Shown here: positions 8,605 through 19,200 of the stretch, in pieces
How the letters are laid out: the number at the start of each line of letters is the position of its first letter
Position numbering within the stretch: position 1 is the first letter of the stretch
Assembly (NCBI GenBank): GCA_937907165.1
Contig: CALCUH010000034.1
Span: forward strand, 20,093-84,092
Length of the DNA: 64,000 nt
From: an uncultured Bacteroidales bacterium
Lineage (GTDB): Bacteria; Bacteroidota; Bacteroidia; Bacteroidales; Paludibacteraceae
Direction of reading: 5' to 3'
Notes under the pieces: model-generated
The model's input: only the letters and a program-made list of their open reading frames with translations
The model's database searches: none
What the model was told of the DNA's origin: nothing
Translations under genes and position numbers: made by a program

Positions 8605-9207
8605 ATAGTGGAAGAGGCTGCCCGCATAGACAAACACGTGCCAGATGGCATGATAATAAGTATGCTCCCCATCCTTCCAAAAGAAATATGTACCCAACGT
8701 AAATGAGAGTCCCTCGCCCAACAACATCCACAAACTGATGGCGGGGAAAGTCTCAAACACAGGCTTGACGATGAAGACAATCATCCAGCCCATCGTCAAA
8801 TAGAGTCCTAACGAGAACTTGGGATATTTACCCAAGAAAAATATCTTATAGACGATACCCAATAACGTCAGCGTCCAAATCACCAAGAAACAGACGTTTC
8901 CGAGTGTTCCGCCTATCGTATACAACAAAATCGGAGAATATGAGCCCGCAATGGAGAGATAGATGGCGCTATGGTCGAAATAGCGCAAGACACGTTTTAT
9001 CTTCGCATCGGTAACCCAATGATAAATCGTCGAAGAGAAGAACATCATGAACTCCCCGATGAAGAAAAGAATCAAGCCTAAATCCAAGAGAAACGATTCA
9101 TGACGCGCTCCCCTGATCCACAAAAAGACCGCCATCAAACAAAACAGAACCAAACCACCCGCATGCGTCCACGTATTCGCGAACTCCGCTTTTTTCTTAT
9201 CGAACAT
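8581..9207 (-). CDS. Hemolysin III family (PAQR-like) membrane protein
   Basis: 208-residue integral membrane protein with about seven hydrophobic segments. The PAQR/HlyIII metal-site residues are in place: the STIYHW histidine after an FFSS segment and the C-terminal HAIWHVFVYAGSLFHY cluster. The family includes bacterial YqfA and hemolysin III, and its haemolytic activity is poorly supported; a zinc-dependent hydrolase or lipid-homeostasis role is more likely. It is transcribed after the AlkD-like gene with a 13-base gap. Confidence 0.88.
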   Translation of the reverse strand: MFDKKKAEFANTWTHAGGLVLFCLMAVFLWIRGARHESFLLDLGLILFFIGEFMMFFSSTIYHWVTDAKIKRVLRYFDHSAIYLSIAGSYSPILLYTIGGTLGNVCFLVIWTLTLLGIVYKIFFLGKYPKFSLGLYLTMGWMIVFIVKPVFETFPAISLWMLLGEGLSFTLGTYFFWKDGEHTYYHAIWHVFVYAGSLFHYLVLWFLT

Positions 9208-9220
9208 AAAACAAATATAA

Positions 9221-9892
9221 TTAATACATTAAAACCGTAGAAACATTATCCTTCACCCAAGCGGCGCCATACCCAGACGCAGTATCCACGCCTTGCAAGA
9301 AGGACTCGACAAAGGCACGCTCTCCCTCCACCGCCCAGACACGCAAGAGACGAGCCACGGAAGAATAGACCGCATGAGAAGAAGAATAAACGTCAACCGT
9401 CATCGCCTTGCGGCAAGCCCCAAGCGCCTCTTCCGACAAAACGCCACGACGGAAGAGTACGGAAGACAAGACATAAGCGAGCGCCTTGGCATATTCGTTC
9501 TCGTCAGCCAACAAATTCACGCACAATGTATTTGCGCCATTCCACTTGCTCAAGAGATTTATAGACAATTGCTCCACCATCTCCATATTATGGCATCTCT
9601 CCACCCACTTTAGAACCTCAGTCTCCGTCAGAGATTCGAGCGGACAAAGCAACGTAGCCAATATCATCATCTCCCTACAATCGGAAAACCACAAGCGTTG
9701 AGCCAAAGGGAAGTCAGTCTCCAACTCCCTTGCCAACTCTTTAAGACGGGGCAATTGCACGCCATAATTAAGCTTATATCCTAAAGAAGACATACTCTCC
9801 GAAACCACGCCGTTCATGGAGAGGTGCAACAAACGTTTGATTTTAACTACCTTATTCTCTAAATCCTCGTTGTATAGGAAAACAGCATCCAT
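9221..9892 (-). CDS. DNA alkylation repair-like HEAT-repeat protein
   Basis: 223-residue all-helical protein resembling the AlkD/DNA alkylation repair family. Supporting segments are YGVQLPRLKELARELETDFPLAQRLWFSDCREMMILATLL near residues 43-83 and regularly spaced HEAT-like helices. AlkD-type enzymes excise bulky or positively charged alkylated bases without flipping them. Family membership is judged by overall pattern; the catalytic Trp/Asp set cannot be confirmed by eye. It is followed by the hemolysin III-like gene. Confidence 0.65.
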   Translation of the reverse strand: MDAVFLYNEDLENKVVKIKRLLHLSMNGVVSESMSSLGYKLNYGVQLPRLKELARELETDFPLAQRLWFSDCREMMILATLLCPLESLTETEVLKWVERCHNMEMVEQLSINLLSKWNGANTLCVNLLADENEYAKALAYVLSSVLFRRGVLSEEALGACRKAMTVDVYSSSHAVYSSVARLLRVWAVEGERAFVESFLQGVDTASGYGAAWVKDNVSTVLMY

Positions 9893-9910
9893 AACATTTT
9901 CTTTTATCTA

Positions 9911-9918
9911 CAAAATTA
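9911..9918 (-). promoter_or_regulatory. -7 element for the AlkD-like gene
   Basis: CAAAATTA on the + strand reads TAATTTTG on the minus strand, 19 bases upstream of the start. No clear -33 partner. The rest of the AT-rich gap 9919-10193 shows no gene. Confidence 0.45.
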
Positions 9919-10193
9919 ACATATTTCAGCCATATAGTCGGAAGATTATCAGAAATAAAATAATCAACCCACAAACTCTTTCATCAAACCCAAATATCAT
10001 TCCATAACAGGCATACAATGATTTTGTATATAACTAATTTACAACCACTTATAAGTCATCATCTCAAAATAACATATTAATTTACAAAAGTCACATATTA
10101 TGTATTCTCTTTCATGATGTAAAATTATAATCCTATAAACCAACACAATAAACAAAAAATAAATATTTATTCTAAAAAAACACACCTCAACTA

Positions 10194-10224
10194 TTGCAAG
10201 AATGAACGAATAGCTGTATCTTTG
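10194..10224 (+). promoter_or_regulatory. Promoter of tRNA-His
   Basis: TTGC at 10194-10197 and TATCTTTG at 10217-10224 match the Bacteroidetes -33/-7 pair with 20 bases between TTG and the -7 element, just upstream of the tRNA. Confidence 0.75.
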
Positions 10225-10239
10225 CACCGCAAATTTGAT

Positions 10240-10314
10240 GGTGGGAGTAGCTCAGTTGGTTAGAGTATCAGATTGTGGTCCTGAGGGTCGTGGGTTCGAT
10301 CCCCATTTCCCACC
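10240..10314 (+). tRNA. tRNA-His (anticodon GTG)
   Basis: Cloverleaf: acceptor GTGGGAG (10241-10247) with TTCCCAC (10307-10313), D-arm with AGTTGGTTA loop, anticodon loop TTGTGGT with anticodon GTG at 10275-10277, and T-arm with TTCGATC loop. The histidine-specific extra G-1 (10240) can pair with C73 (10314). A complete CCA does not appear to be encoded (next bases are CAA). The anticodon stem has one A.C mismatch next to the loop. An intrinsic terminator follows. Confidence 0.93.
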
Positions 10315-10328
10315 CAAAGAAAGGCGGA

Positions 10329-10362
10329 AGCCGCATTCAATTGAATGCGGCTTTCTTTTTTC
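10329..10362 (+). terminator. Intrinsic terminator after tRNA-His
   Basis: Perfect inverted repeat: AGCCGCATTCAA (10329-10340) pairs with TTGAATGCGGCT (10341-10352), followed by TTCTTTTTTCTT. Confidence 0.85.
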
Positions 10363-10447
10363 TTACAGAACTGGATCAAGAACAAAACAATTTTCCCGTC
10401 ACATATCAAAAATATCGAGATATTCGTGATTTGGGACAAAAAATAAT

Positions 10448-10455
10448 TACCTTTG
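10448..10455 (+). promoter_or_regulatory. -7 element for the AmpG-like gene
   Basis: TACCTTTG, 19 bases before the start codon. A short inverted repeat AATATC-GA-GATATT lies about 30 bases upstream and could be an operator. Confidence 0.4.
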
Positions 10456-10474
10456 GCATAAGAAAAGCAATAGA

Positions 10475-12115
10475 ATGAAATCCAATCATAGAAATCCGTG
10501 GTCATGGGTTCCCTCCCTCTATTTTGCGGAAGGCATACCCTACGTAATCGCAGCCACCACATTTTCGCTCATCATGTATAAGCGGCTCGGGCTTTCCAAC
10601 GCCGAAGCAGCGTTATACACAAGCTGGCTCTATCTGCCTTGGGTAATAAAGCCATTTTGGAGCCCGTTCGTCGACATCATGAAGACAAAAAGATGGTGGA
10701 TCGTCGCCATGGAATTACTGATAGGCGCAGGTTTGGCAGGCGTCGCGTTCTGCATTCCACTCCCCTTCTTCCTACAAAGCACTTTAGCCATTCTGTGGCT
10801 TGTGGCCTTCAGTTCCGCCACACACGACATCTCCGCCGACGGATTCTACATGCTGGCTCTCACAGAGAACCAGCAATCGCTCTTTGTCGGCATCAGAAAC
10901 ACATTCTACAGAATCTCCATGATTGTGGGACAAGGAGCCTTGACAATGTTAGCCGGACACCTCGAAAACACCACAGGGCTCGCTCCTGTCGTCATAAAAG
11001 TGACGAACGACCAAAACCAAACAGCGGACGGAGGATATGTCCAAGCAGACGGACAAGGTTTTTCATATGCGTCACAAATAACATTTTCTGAAGCCGCGAC
11101 GAATACGGAGACGGGGAATGAAGCCACTTGCACCATCAAACTCTCCCAAAAGCCAGAGAAGGAGATTGTACTCAACTTCAGGCAAACACAAGGAGGGAAA
11201 AGCATCGCACTAGTAGGCGACGAAAGATTCACATTCAATCAAGACAATTGGGAAGAGCCCGTTACCCTAACCTTCCAAATCGACCCGAAGGAGAAAGATA
11301 CCGTCTCTTCCGAATTCACAGGATCGTCAGGCGACATACCTTTCGCATGGAGCATCACCTTCTTCATCTGCGCAGGACTATTCATCGCCTTGGCGTTATA
11401 CCATTCACGCATACTTCCTAAACCGGACAGCGACAAGAAAGCGCAAGACAACAGCTCCGTCAAGGCATTCTTCTCCTCATTCGGCAGTTTCTTCAAAAAA
11501 GACGGCATCAAGTTCGCCATCGCCTTCATACTCCTATTCCGATTGGGAGAAGCGCAACTCACAAAAATCGCCTCTCCATTCCTTTTGGACCCCATTCAAA
11601 AAGGAGGATTAGGATTGTCTACAGAAGAGATAGGCATCGCTTACGGTACCGTCGGCGTGCTTGCCCTAACGATAGGAGGCATCTTGGGAGGAATCGTGGC
11701 AGCCAAGGACGGCCTACGCAAATGGATATTCCCCATGGCATTATGCATGAACGTTCCTAACCTGCTCTACGTCTACATGTCGGCCGTACAGCCCGACAAT
11801 TACCTACTAGTCTGCACGATGGTAGGCATCGAACAGTTCGGTTACGGATTCGGGTTCACCGCCTTCATGCTCTATCTCATCTACATCTCAAGAGGCACCT
11901 ACTCCACCTCCCATTACGCCATCTGCACAGGATTCATGGCACTAGGCATGATGCTGCCAGGCATGATAGCCGGATGGATACAAGAACAAGTAGGTTACAC
12001 GAACTTTTTCATCTGGGTATGTCTGTGCACCATACCTGGGCTCTTGCTTGTGAAATTCATGGAGATAGACCCTAAGTTCGGAAAGAAAGAAGAGAAAGAA
12101 CCGGAACACCAATAG
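10475..12115 (+). CDS. AmpG/PAT-type MFS transporter with an inserted extracytoplasmic domain
   Basis: 546-residue major facilitator protein. The N-terminus (PWSWVPSLYFAEGIPY) and the SADGFY segment near residue 125 are typical of AmpG-like carriers, which import muropeptides or acetyl-CoA. About 12 membrane segments are visible. Residues about 162-288 interrupt the transporter core with a polar, beta-rich insert ending in FTFNQDNWEEPVTLTFQ, a pattern like Calx-beta or bacterial Ig-like repeats. It would be a soluble extracytoplasmic domain between two membrane helices. The substrate is unknown; muropeptide uptake is the family-based guess. Confidence 0.8.
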   Translation: MKSNHRNPWSWVPSLYFAEGIPYVIAATTFSLIMYKRLGLSNAEAALYTSWLYLPWVIKPFWSPFVDIMKTKRWWIVAMELLIGAGLAGVAFCIPLPFFLQSTLAILWLVAFSSATHDISADGFYMLALTENQQSLFVGIRNTFYRISMIVGQGALTMLAGHLENTTGLAPVVIKVTNDQNQTADGGYVQADGQGFSYASQITFSEAATNTETGNEATCTIKLSQKPEKEIVLNFRQTQGGKSIALVGDERFTFNQDNWEEPVTLTFQIDPKEKDTVSSEFTGSSGDIPFAWSITFFICAGLFIALALYHSRILPKPDSDKKAQDNSSVKAFFSSFGSFFKKDGIKFAIAFILLFRLGEAQLTKIASPFLLDPIQKGGLGLSTEEIGIAYGTVGVLALTIGGILGGIVAAKDGLRKWIFPMALCMNVPNLLYVYMSAVQPDNYLLVCTMVGIEQFGYGFGFTAFMLYLIYISRGTYSTSHYAICTGFMALGMMLPGMIAGWIQEQVGYTNFFIWVCLCTIPGLLLVKFMEIDPKFGKKEEKEPEHQ

Positions 12116-12320
12116 AAGAGGATGCGTACAAGCGCTTGCTTCCGACATTATTCCTTCGGGCGGACAAATGTTCATTCCGAACGAAAAAAGAGCGTCACGG
12201 GCAGCAAATTGCCCAACACGCCCAAATTCCGGGAAGAGACGTGCGAGCACTCATCGAAGCCCATTATAAGGCGTATAAACGACGAAGTATAAATATTTCA
12301 TTAACAATAAAAGATCCAAT

Positions 12321-13052
12321 ATGAAAGCGATAATCATGGGTGCCACATCCGGCATCGGATTGGAAGTGGCTAGGATATTAAACCAACAAGGATATGAACT
12401 GGGAATAGCCGGTAGAAGGACCGACAGCCTCATGAAGATAAAAGAAGAACTTCAAAACGTGAAAGCGTATGAGTCCATAGACATCACCCAAGACGATGCG
12501 GGAGAAAAACTCATGAGCCTCATAGAACGTCTTGGCGGCATGGACATCTACTTTCACAGCTCAGGCATCGGATATCAAAACAAAGAATTGGACACTGAGT
12601 TAGAACTCATGACCGTAGCGACCAATTGCGCGGGATTGACAAGGATGACAAACGCCGCATTCAAGTATTTCTGCGACAACAATAAAGAGGGGCAGATAGC
12701 TGCTATTTCCTCCATTGCGAGGACAAAAGGCATCGGCTTAGCGCCAGCCTATTCCGCCACGAAAAGATTCCAAAGCACCTACATCCAAGCGTTGGCGCAA
12801 CTGACGCGAACGAGAAAGGCGAAGATATCATTCACAGAAATCCGTCCGGGATTCGTCGACACAGCTCTTCTGAAACATCCATACCCAATGTTGTTGCAAC
12901 CACAATTCGTGGCAGGAAAAATCGTAAAAGCGATTCAAAAGAAGAAAAGGGTCGCAACCATCGATTGGCGCTACAGACTCGTCGTTTTCGGATGGAATTT
13001 AATTCCCGATTGGATTTGGGAGAGAGTGGATTTGGCGAAATTTTCCAAATAA
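12321..13052 (+). CDS. SDR-family NAD(P)-dependent oxidoreductase
   Basis: 243-residue Rossmann-fold short-chain dehydrogenase/reductase. The cofactor loop is GATSGIG at residues 8-14, the GRR at 35-37 suggests an NADP preference, the FHSSGIG segment replaces the usual NNAG, and the active site is Ser of ISSIA with YSATK (Tyr-x3-Lys) near residue 150. The substrate is unknown. The 205-base gap before it holds no recognised gene. Confidence 0.88.
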   Translation: MKAIIMGATSGIGLEVARILNQQGYELGIAGRRTDSLMKIKEELQNVKAYESIDITQDDAGEKLMSLIERLGGMDIYFHSSGIGYQNKELDTELELMTVATNCAGLTRMTNAAFKYFCDNNKEGQIAAISSIARTKGIGLAPAYSATKRFQSTYIQALAQLTRTRKAKISFTEIRPGFVDTALLKHPYPMLLQPQFVAGKIVKAIQKKKRVATIDWRYRLVVFGWNLIPDWIWERVDLAKFSK

Positions 13053-13082
13053 AATTTTTCAAATAGATTCCGAACATCAAAA

Positions 13083-13119
13083 TTAGGGCGGTCGTCACCA
13101 AGAGAGACAACCGCCCTAA
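13083..13119. terminator. Inverted repeat between convergent genes
   Basis: TTAGGGCGGT (13083-13092) pairs perfectly with ACCGCCCTAA (13110-13119). It lies downstream of the SDR gene. T-tracts on either side are weak (CTTTG on +, TTTTG on -), so it may act on both strands. Confidence 0.55.
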
Positions 13120-13149
13120 CTTTGTAATATATCTCTCGCCACACTTCGC

Positions 13150-13184
13150 AAAAAGAAAAAAGGGAATGACAAATCATTCCCTTT
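13150..13184 (-). terminator. Intrinsic terminator of the giant HYR-repeat gene
   Basis: AAGGGAATGA and TCATTCCCTT (about 13160-13184) form the stem. On the minus strand it is followed by TTTTTTCTTTTT, 20-odd bases past the stop codon. Confidence 0.8.
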
Positions 13185-13206
13185 CCCATAAGCTATAAAC
13201 AATCTA

Positions 13207-16200
13207 TTAATGATCAATCTTAACGATTTCAATCGTACCATTCATCACAGAACCGTCAATCATCACGACAGTATAGAAGTAGACACCCGGATCAGCCATA
13301 TGCCCCTTATGGGTACCATCCCAACCATTTTCGCCTTCGAATACCTTCTGCCCGTAACGGTCGAAAATCACAACAGGGTGACGCTCCATAAAGATATCAT
13401 TAAAGCCATCCTTCTCATAAGGAGTAAAGGCGGTAGGTAATTTAGTAATCACATCCACCCTAATCAAACTACTTGCTGAAGATGGACAAACTCCATCATC
13501 AATCGTCACATAGTAATAAGACGTGTCAATAGGAGAATCTTCAATGTAAGAAAGACTAGACGTTCCAATGAAGAGAACCTCATCCTTTTCATCTTCCAAC
13601 GTTACTCTTGTAGTATCAGAATAGAAGTCGTATTCGTATTCGGCCGTCTTGTAATCATAGAATTCGCGGTCAAAACTTCCCACAACTTTATACCAAGTTG
13701 AAGTGATATATGGATACTGTGTCTTCAAAGTCAACAACGCAGTTTCTCCCTTCCAGATACGAGTCGGATTGGAAGGCTCTGTCTCCACGAGAATACTATC
13801 AGGAGCATAACGCTGATGGACATCCAAGACGATGGAATCATGGACATAATACTGATCGTTCTTATAGAGTTCGTATTTTTCCACAGACCCGAAGAACTTG
13901 ATCGAATCCTCCAACTTATCTCCAGAAAGTTTATCGTCACAGAACATAAACAAAGAATTAGAAGAAAGCGACTCACCACATCTATTCTTAGCCACATAGA
14001 CCAAAGAAGCGTTGTTGTACTCTTTCATCAATACTCCGTTCGTGCTATCAGCGAAATCGAAAGGCTCTCCATTCAAAGTCCAATAACGTTTAGTAATAGG
14101 AGCCCCCATCTCAGCCTCGCAACGTACCTTTGCATCCAAATCAATCATATTACCCTCACATTCATGCATTGTACTATTATCAATGCGTACACGCGGCATC
14201 TCCGCGATATTCACATAAGCCGTAGCCGTATCACTACAACCTGTAGTAGTATCCATCGCAACAAACGTATAAGAGCCGCTTTGACTATTCTTCGTCATAC
14301 GAGTCACCGCCTCAAGAGCAGCCTCATGAGAGCCATACTTTTCTGCAAGGCTGGAGAAGAGAGAACGATACGTGTATGAATTGTCACTAAAGATCAAGTT
14401 TTTAACGTCAACACTGTCGCCCTTATAATAATCGAAACTGAAAACACTCGGGATTCGGCGGAAAGAGCCATCAATTCGAGGGAACAATACAATACCGCTG
14501 GCGAACCTCACCTCAGAATTCGACAATGAGAAACGAGTGCCTTCGTAAACACAAGTATCAATATTCTTTGCCGTCAACTCCACAATTGTCTCCGGATGTT
14601 GGACTTGGACAACCCTAGACAAACTATCGACATTGTCACATTTATCATATGCGTAAAACCAGACACGGGTCGTTTTATTGATCCGCGTACCAGCAGATGG
14701 CACTTGTAAGATCCTGATATCATTATCCGAGCAATCGTCGGAAACAAGGGAGCGAATATCCATGACCATGTCAGGTACACCGAAGATACATTCTTTATAA
14801 TTTTTAGCCAATACAGTATCTCTCCATCCTTCCGGAACATTAAACTGAGGTGAAGTAGTGTCACGAACGGAAATCACTTGTTTGAACACAGACTTATTTC
14901 CACAACGATCGGTAGCTTCATATTCTCTGACGATATCATAATTAAAATATTCGCAAGCTGACGGATCATTACCCCTATCATTCGTCTCCCGGATAGTAAC
15001 CTTCGGACTAGGATCACAATTGTCGGTCGCTGTCAGAGTGGCGGCAGGTGCGATCGTATCCGTACAAGACACCGTAATGTCTTTAATCAAGTCAGACTGG
15101 ATAACAGGAGCAATCGTATCCTTCACATAAAGAACCTGATCGCAGGTGATGTCATTATGTCTGAAATCTTCGACATGATAGGTTCTCGTAAAGGTCATCA
15201 CACAAGAGTCTCCCTCATACCTATCTTCATAAGAGAACGTATTAGGCAAAAGTTTCGTCTCGTTCGTAAAGGAACCACCAGCAGCTTTAAACGCCTCGTA
15301 ATCCGCATACGGTGCAGGAACATCCTCCACGCAAGCGAAGACTTTACCATTCAAATCCTCAGGACAAACCAAATCCTCGATCAGCCAATCCTCGACAAGC
15401 ACAACCTGTTCACACTTATGTACATTTTTGGAAGAATCAGAGAATGTCCATGTAATCACAACAGGATTACCTAAAGAGAAATTAGATTTCAGATCCAAGC
15501 CATCGCTACGAGTTCCAACAGCCTCCAACAAACCATCGCAAGCATCCTGAATAGAAGGAATGTAAAGACCGCCAGCCTCCACTTCGTCGTAAGAGACCTC
15601 CGTCTCCGAAATCGAAGTCATGGTGATACGCACCTTAATAGTATCTTGTAACGTGTCACAAGGGAATTGAGGAGGGAACGTGTCCTTCACCACAACATTC
15701 TGCGGGCAACTCTTGCTGTTGATGCTGTAAGGACTAGTAAAGGTCCAATCCACGACAGTCACACCCCTCGGATAGAAATCAGTCAGAGCGAGTGAATCAC
15801 GTCGAACACCTACGCCTTTCACATCCAAGCCCGTGCATGAATCCTTAGCGACAGGAACATTCAAATCGACACTACCCTTAGGCAACTCACATTGATCTAA
15901 TGCCAAATAGAGAATCGTGTCCGTCAAGGAAGAACAATCGAAGATAGGTTCAGCTGTACCCTTCACAGTGACAGTCTGATCACACTCCTTCGCCACAGCG
16001 TTCAATAATGTGTCTTGGAAAATCCAATGTATCTTCAAAGTCTCGCCAACCTTCGCGATTACCGTCTCGACAGGAACACAATCCGTAACATTCGAAGAGA
16101 TTGTGTCGTCGAATGGAGATATGACATCACATACGAACGCTCTGCCATGCACTTCCTTACCAGTACAAGAATCGATAGCGACATGGTCACCCAAGAATGC

Positions 16201-19200
16201 CACAAATTCTTCTGAAGAGACCTCACACTCACCATCCTTAGCAACAAGAAGTGTGTCTTTCAAAACAGAACAGTCGAAATCAGGAGCGACGGAATCCAAG
16301 ACAAGGAATCCCTGATGGCAAGTGACAATCTGACCGAAGAAGTTATAATTCCAATAAACAGTATCCGGACCCACGGTGAAATTCTCATCCATCGTTTTGC
16401 CAGACCACCTTGTCAACGTAGGCGTAATCAAAGAATCGGAACAAAGATCACGAACCTCTGGCACAGAGAAGTTAATCTCCTTCCAAGAAATCTCGCAATC
16501 GGTCGGAGGAAGTATGATCGTCGTGTCCGGCATGTTATTACAATCAACCGGCATCTTGTTCACGTCTCCGACACTAACCACAGTATAACAAGTATCCACA
16601 TTCTTATACATGGTACCGGACTTGTCTGTAAACACCCAAGTCACCACCGTAATACCAGTACGGAACGAATCTCTGAACGCTCTACTATCAGAACGGTAAG
16701 GCACACCCCAAATGGTATCCACCTTAGATTGTTCCGGACAAGGATGCAAAGCGAAAGGTGTTTTCAAATCCACCGGAGTAAAGCACTCACCCTCCTCCAC
16801 ATCAACATGGACAGTATCTCCATTCACATCTGAACAATGCAAATCCAATTCCTGCTTCGTCAGAATAGTTAAATTTTGGATACATGTATCAGCCAATGTA
16901 GAGAACGGACTGACAAATATCCAACGGATTTGTGTGGTTCCGACAGGATATTTACCATACAACGGACCATAATCCATTCTGAAGCCGACGCCCTCAATAG
17001 AATCACCCGTACATGCATCTAAGGCATAAGGGGTAGGAATATCACGCTCGCCAAGAGTAGTATCACATCCCTCAATCAAAATGGTATCACCCTGCAAAGA
17101 GGAGCAATCAAAGATAGGAGCCTGATCTCCGATCACCAATAATTTTTGAGAACATGTGTCAGCTATTTCATTAATGGTCTCGTCTATAAATATCCATGTA
17201 AGCACATGATTACCGACAGGCACCGTAAACGAAGAAAGTCTTGACAATTCACGTCCATCTTCAAGATAAACACGTCCATCTATCTTTTGCTTATTACAAA
17301 CGTCCTCAGCCTGAGGCCATGGATTAGGAAGAGAATCGAACACCGCACTAGCGTTAACGTAGCACTTGCCAGGGATGGATGGAACAACCAAATCGCTGAG
17401 GTTGTCACAATCATAGATAGGCGCCATACTATCTTTCACCGTAATTATCTGGTCACAAACGAACAACTGGCCTTGGAAAGAATAAGACCATCTTACCGTA
17501 TCGACACCGACAGTAAACGGATCCGCCTCAATCACAACAATAGTGTCAGTGCCGGAAAGAGTTGTTTTAGCCGTCAAGTTCTTACCAGAAGACCTTGTGA
17601 CCACAGGATCGATGATATTGTGAGAACATAAATCAACCACACCAGGAATCTGTATCTCCATCTCTTTCCAAGAGATTTCACAATCATTAGGACTGAGACG
17701 ATACACCGCATCAGGATAATTCTCACATTTAACAGGCATCTCGTTCACATCACCGACACGTACCCACTGAGAACAAGTGACAGTATCATGCAAAATGGTA
17801 GCGGAAGTATCGATGAACGTCCAAACGATTTCGGACAATCCAACATAGAAGGAAGAATCCATAGACATGCCGAACCTTCTTGACGGTACACCCCAAATGG
17901 TATCCACACCAGATTCTTCTGGACATGGATGGAGAGCGAACGGCGTTTTAATCTTTTCCTTCACTTTAGAAGCGTCCACTGTACATTCACCAACAACCAC
18001 ATCAACTGCGATAGTATCTTTATTCAAAGCATCACAATCGAATATCATCTCCAACGAGGTCTTAACTACGACATCTTGGTTACATGTATCACTGATAGAC
18101 TCGGTGAAATCGGTGAATACCCATTGTATGGAAGTGACACCTAATGAGAACGGAGCGTCAAGCTTATTGTTGTCGGAACGGGTTCCCACACCGACCCTCC
18201 AATACTCAGGACTATTTTCATCGACGATACATGGATCTGCGACTTTCGGCGTGTCGATAACAAACACCAACGGATCGGTAGGACCGCAATCATCCAAAGT
18301 ATCTCTTCTAGTAGGAGTCAAGACATCGCAATCCATATCGAAATGCTTATTACCGCGGATGAATACATCCTGGTCACACCACAACGTGTCATGCAAATTC
18401 CATGGGCTGACGAACATCCAATCGATATGTGTATGTCCAGTAGGATAATCAGACTTCAATGTAAGGCTATCCGAGCGGAAACCTACCGCCTCGAATGTGC
18501 CACCGAAGCCTGAAAGCACAGCACAAGAATCAATTGCGACAGGAACATGGAGTCGCAAACTATCCGCCGTAATTCCGCAAGTTCCAGCCTCCGCATACGC
18601 TACAGTGTCCTTTATTGTATTACAATCAAAATCAATATCATTCAAGTGGGATGGCAAAATATACTGAGGACAAGTCGTTTTATTATGATCCTCATCTTCA
18701 AACATCCAAATCAACTTATAAGTGATACCTACCGACATCGTGTACTCCTCAGGAAGTTCAATATCACCATTCAGCGTCAATACACCTGGAATGGAATCAC
18801 CCGCACAAGCGTCCCACGCCTTATAAGCCAACTTATCCAAAACGTCACGCTTCAAGTTTCCGAATTCAACTTCACAATCACCCTTATATGCTTCAGGACG
18901 CAAAGTGTCAGGATCGATGTCATCGCAATCGAAATATGGAGGAGTGAAGTCATGCACGGTTACCGTCTTTTCACACATCACACTATTTCCAGACCTATCT
19001 GTGAAAATCCAACGAAGGAGCGTCAATCCCTTAGGGAAAGGATCCACATCCCACTTACGTGATACACCATCGGCAACTTTTGTCGAATCATATGTATAAC
19101 CCAATGTATCCGTTCCACTCACTTGAAGCGTGGAATCAATAAAGTAACGTTCCACAACAGGATCCATCCATGTAAGGCCAGTCTCCGCAAGATAATCGTC

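Noticed and set aside
12116..12320. Possible small gene between the AmpG-like and SDR genes
   Set aside because: Short overlapping frames on both strands have no recognisable sequence, signal or start context.
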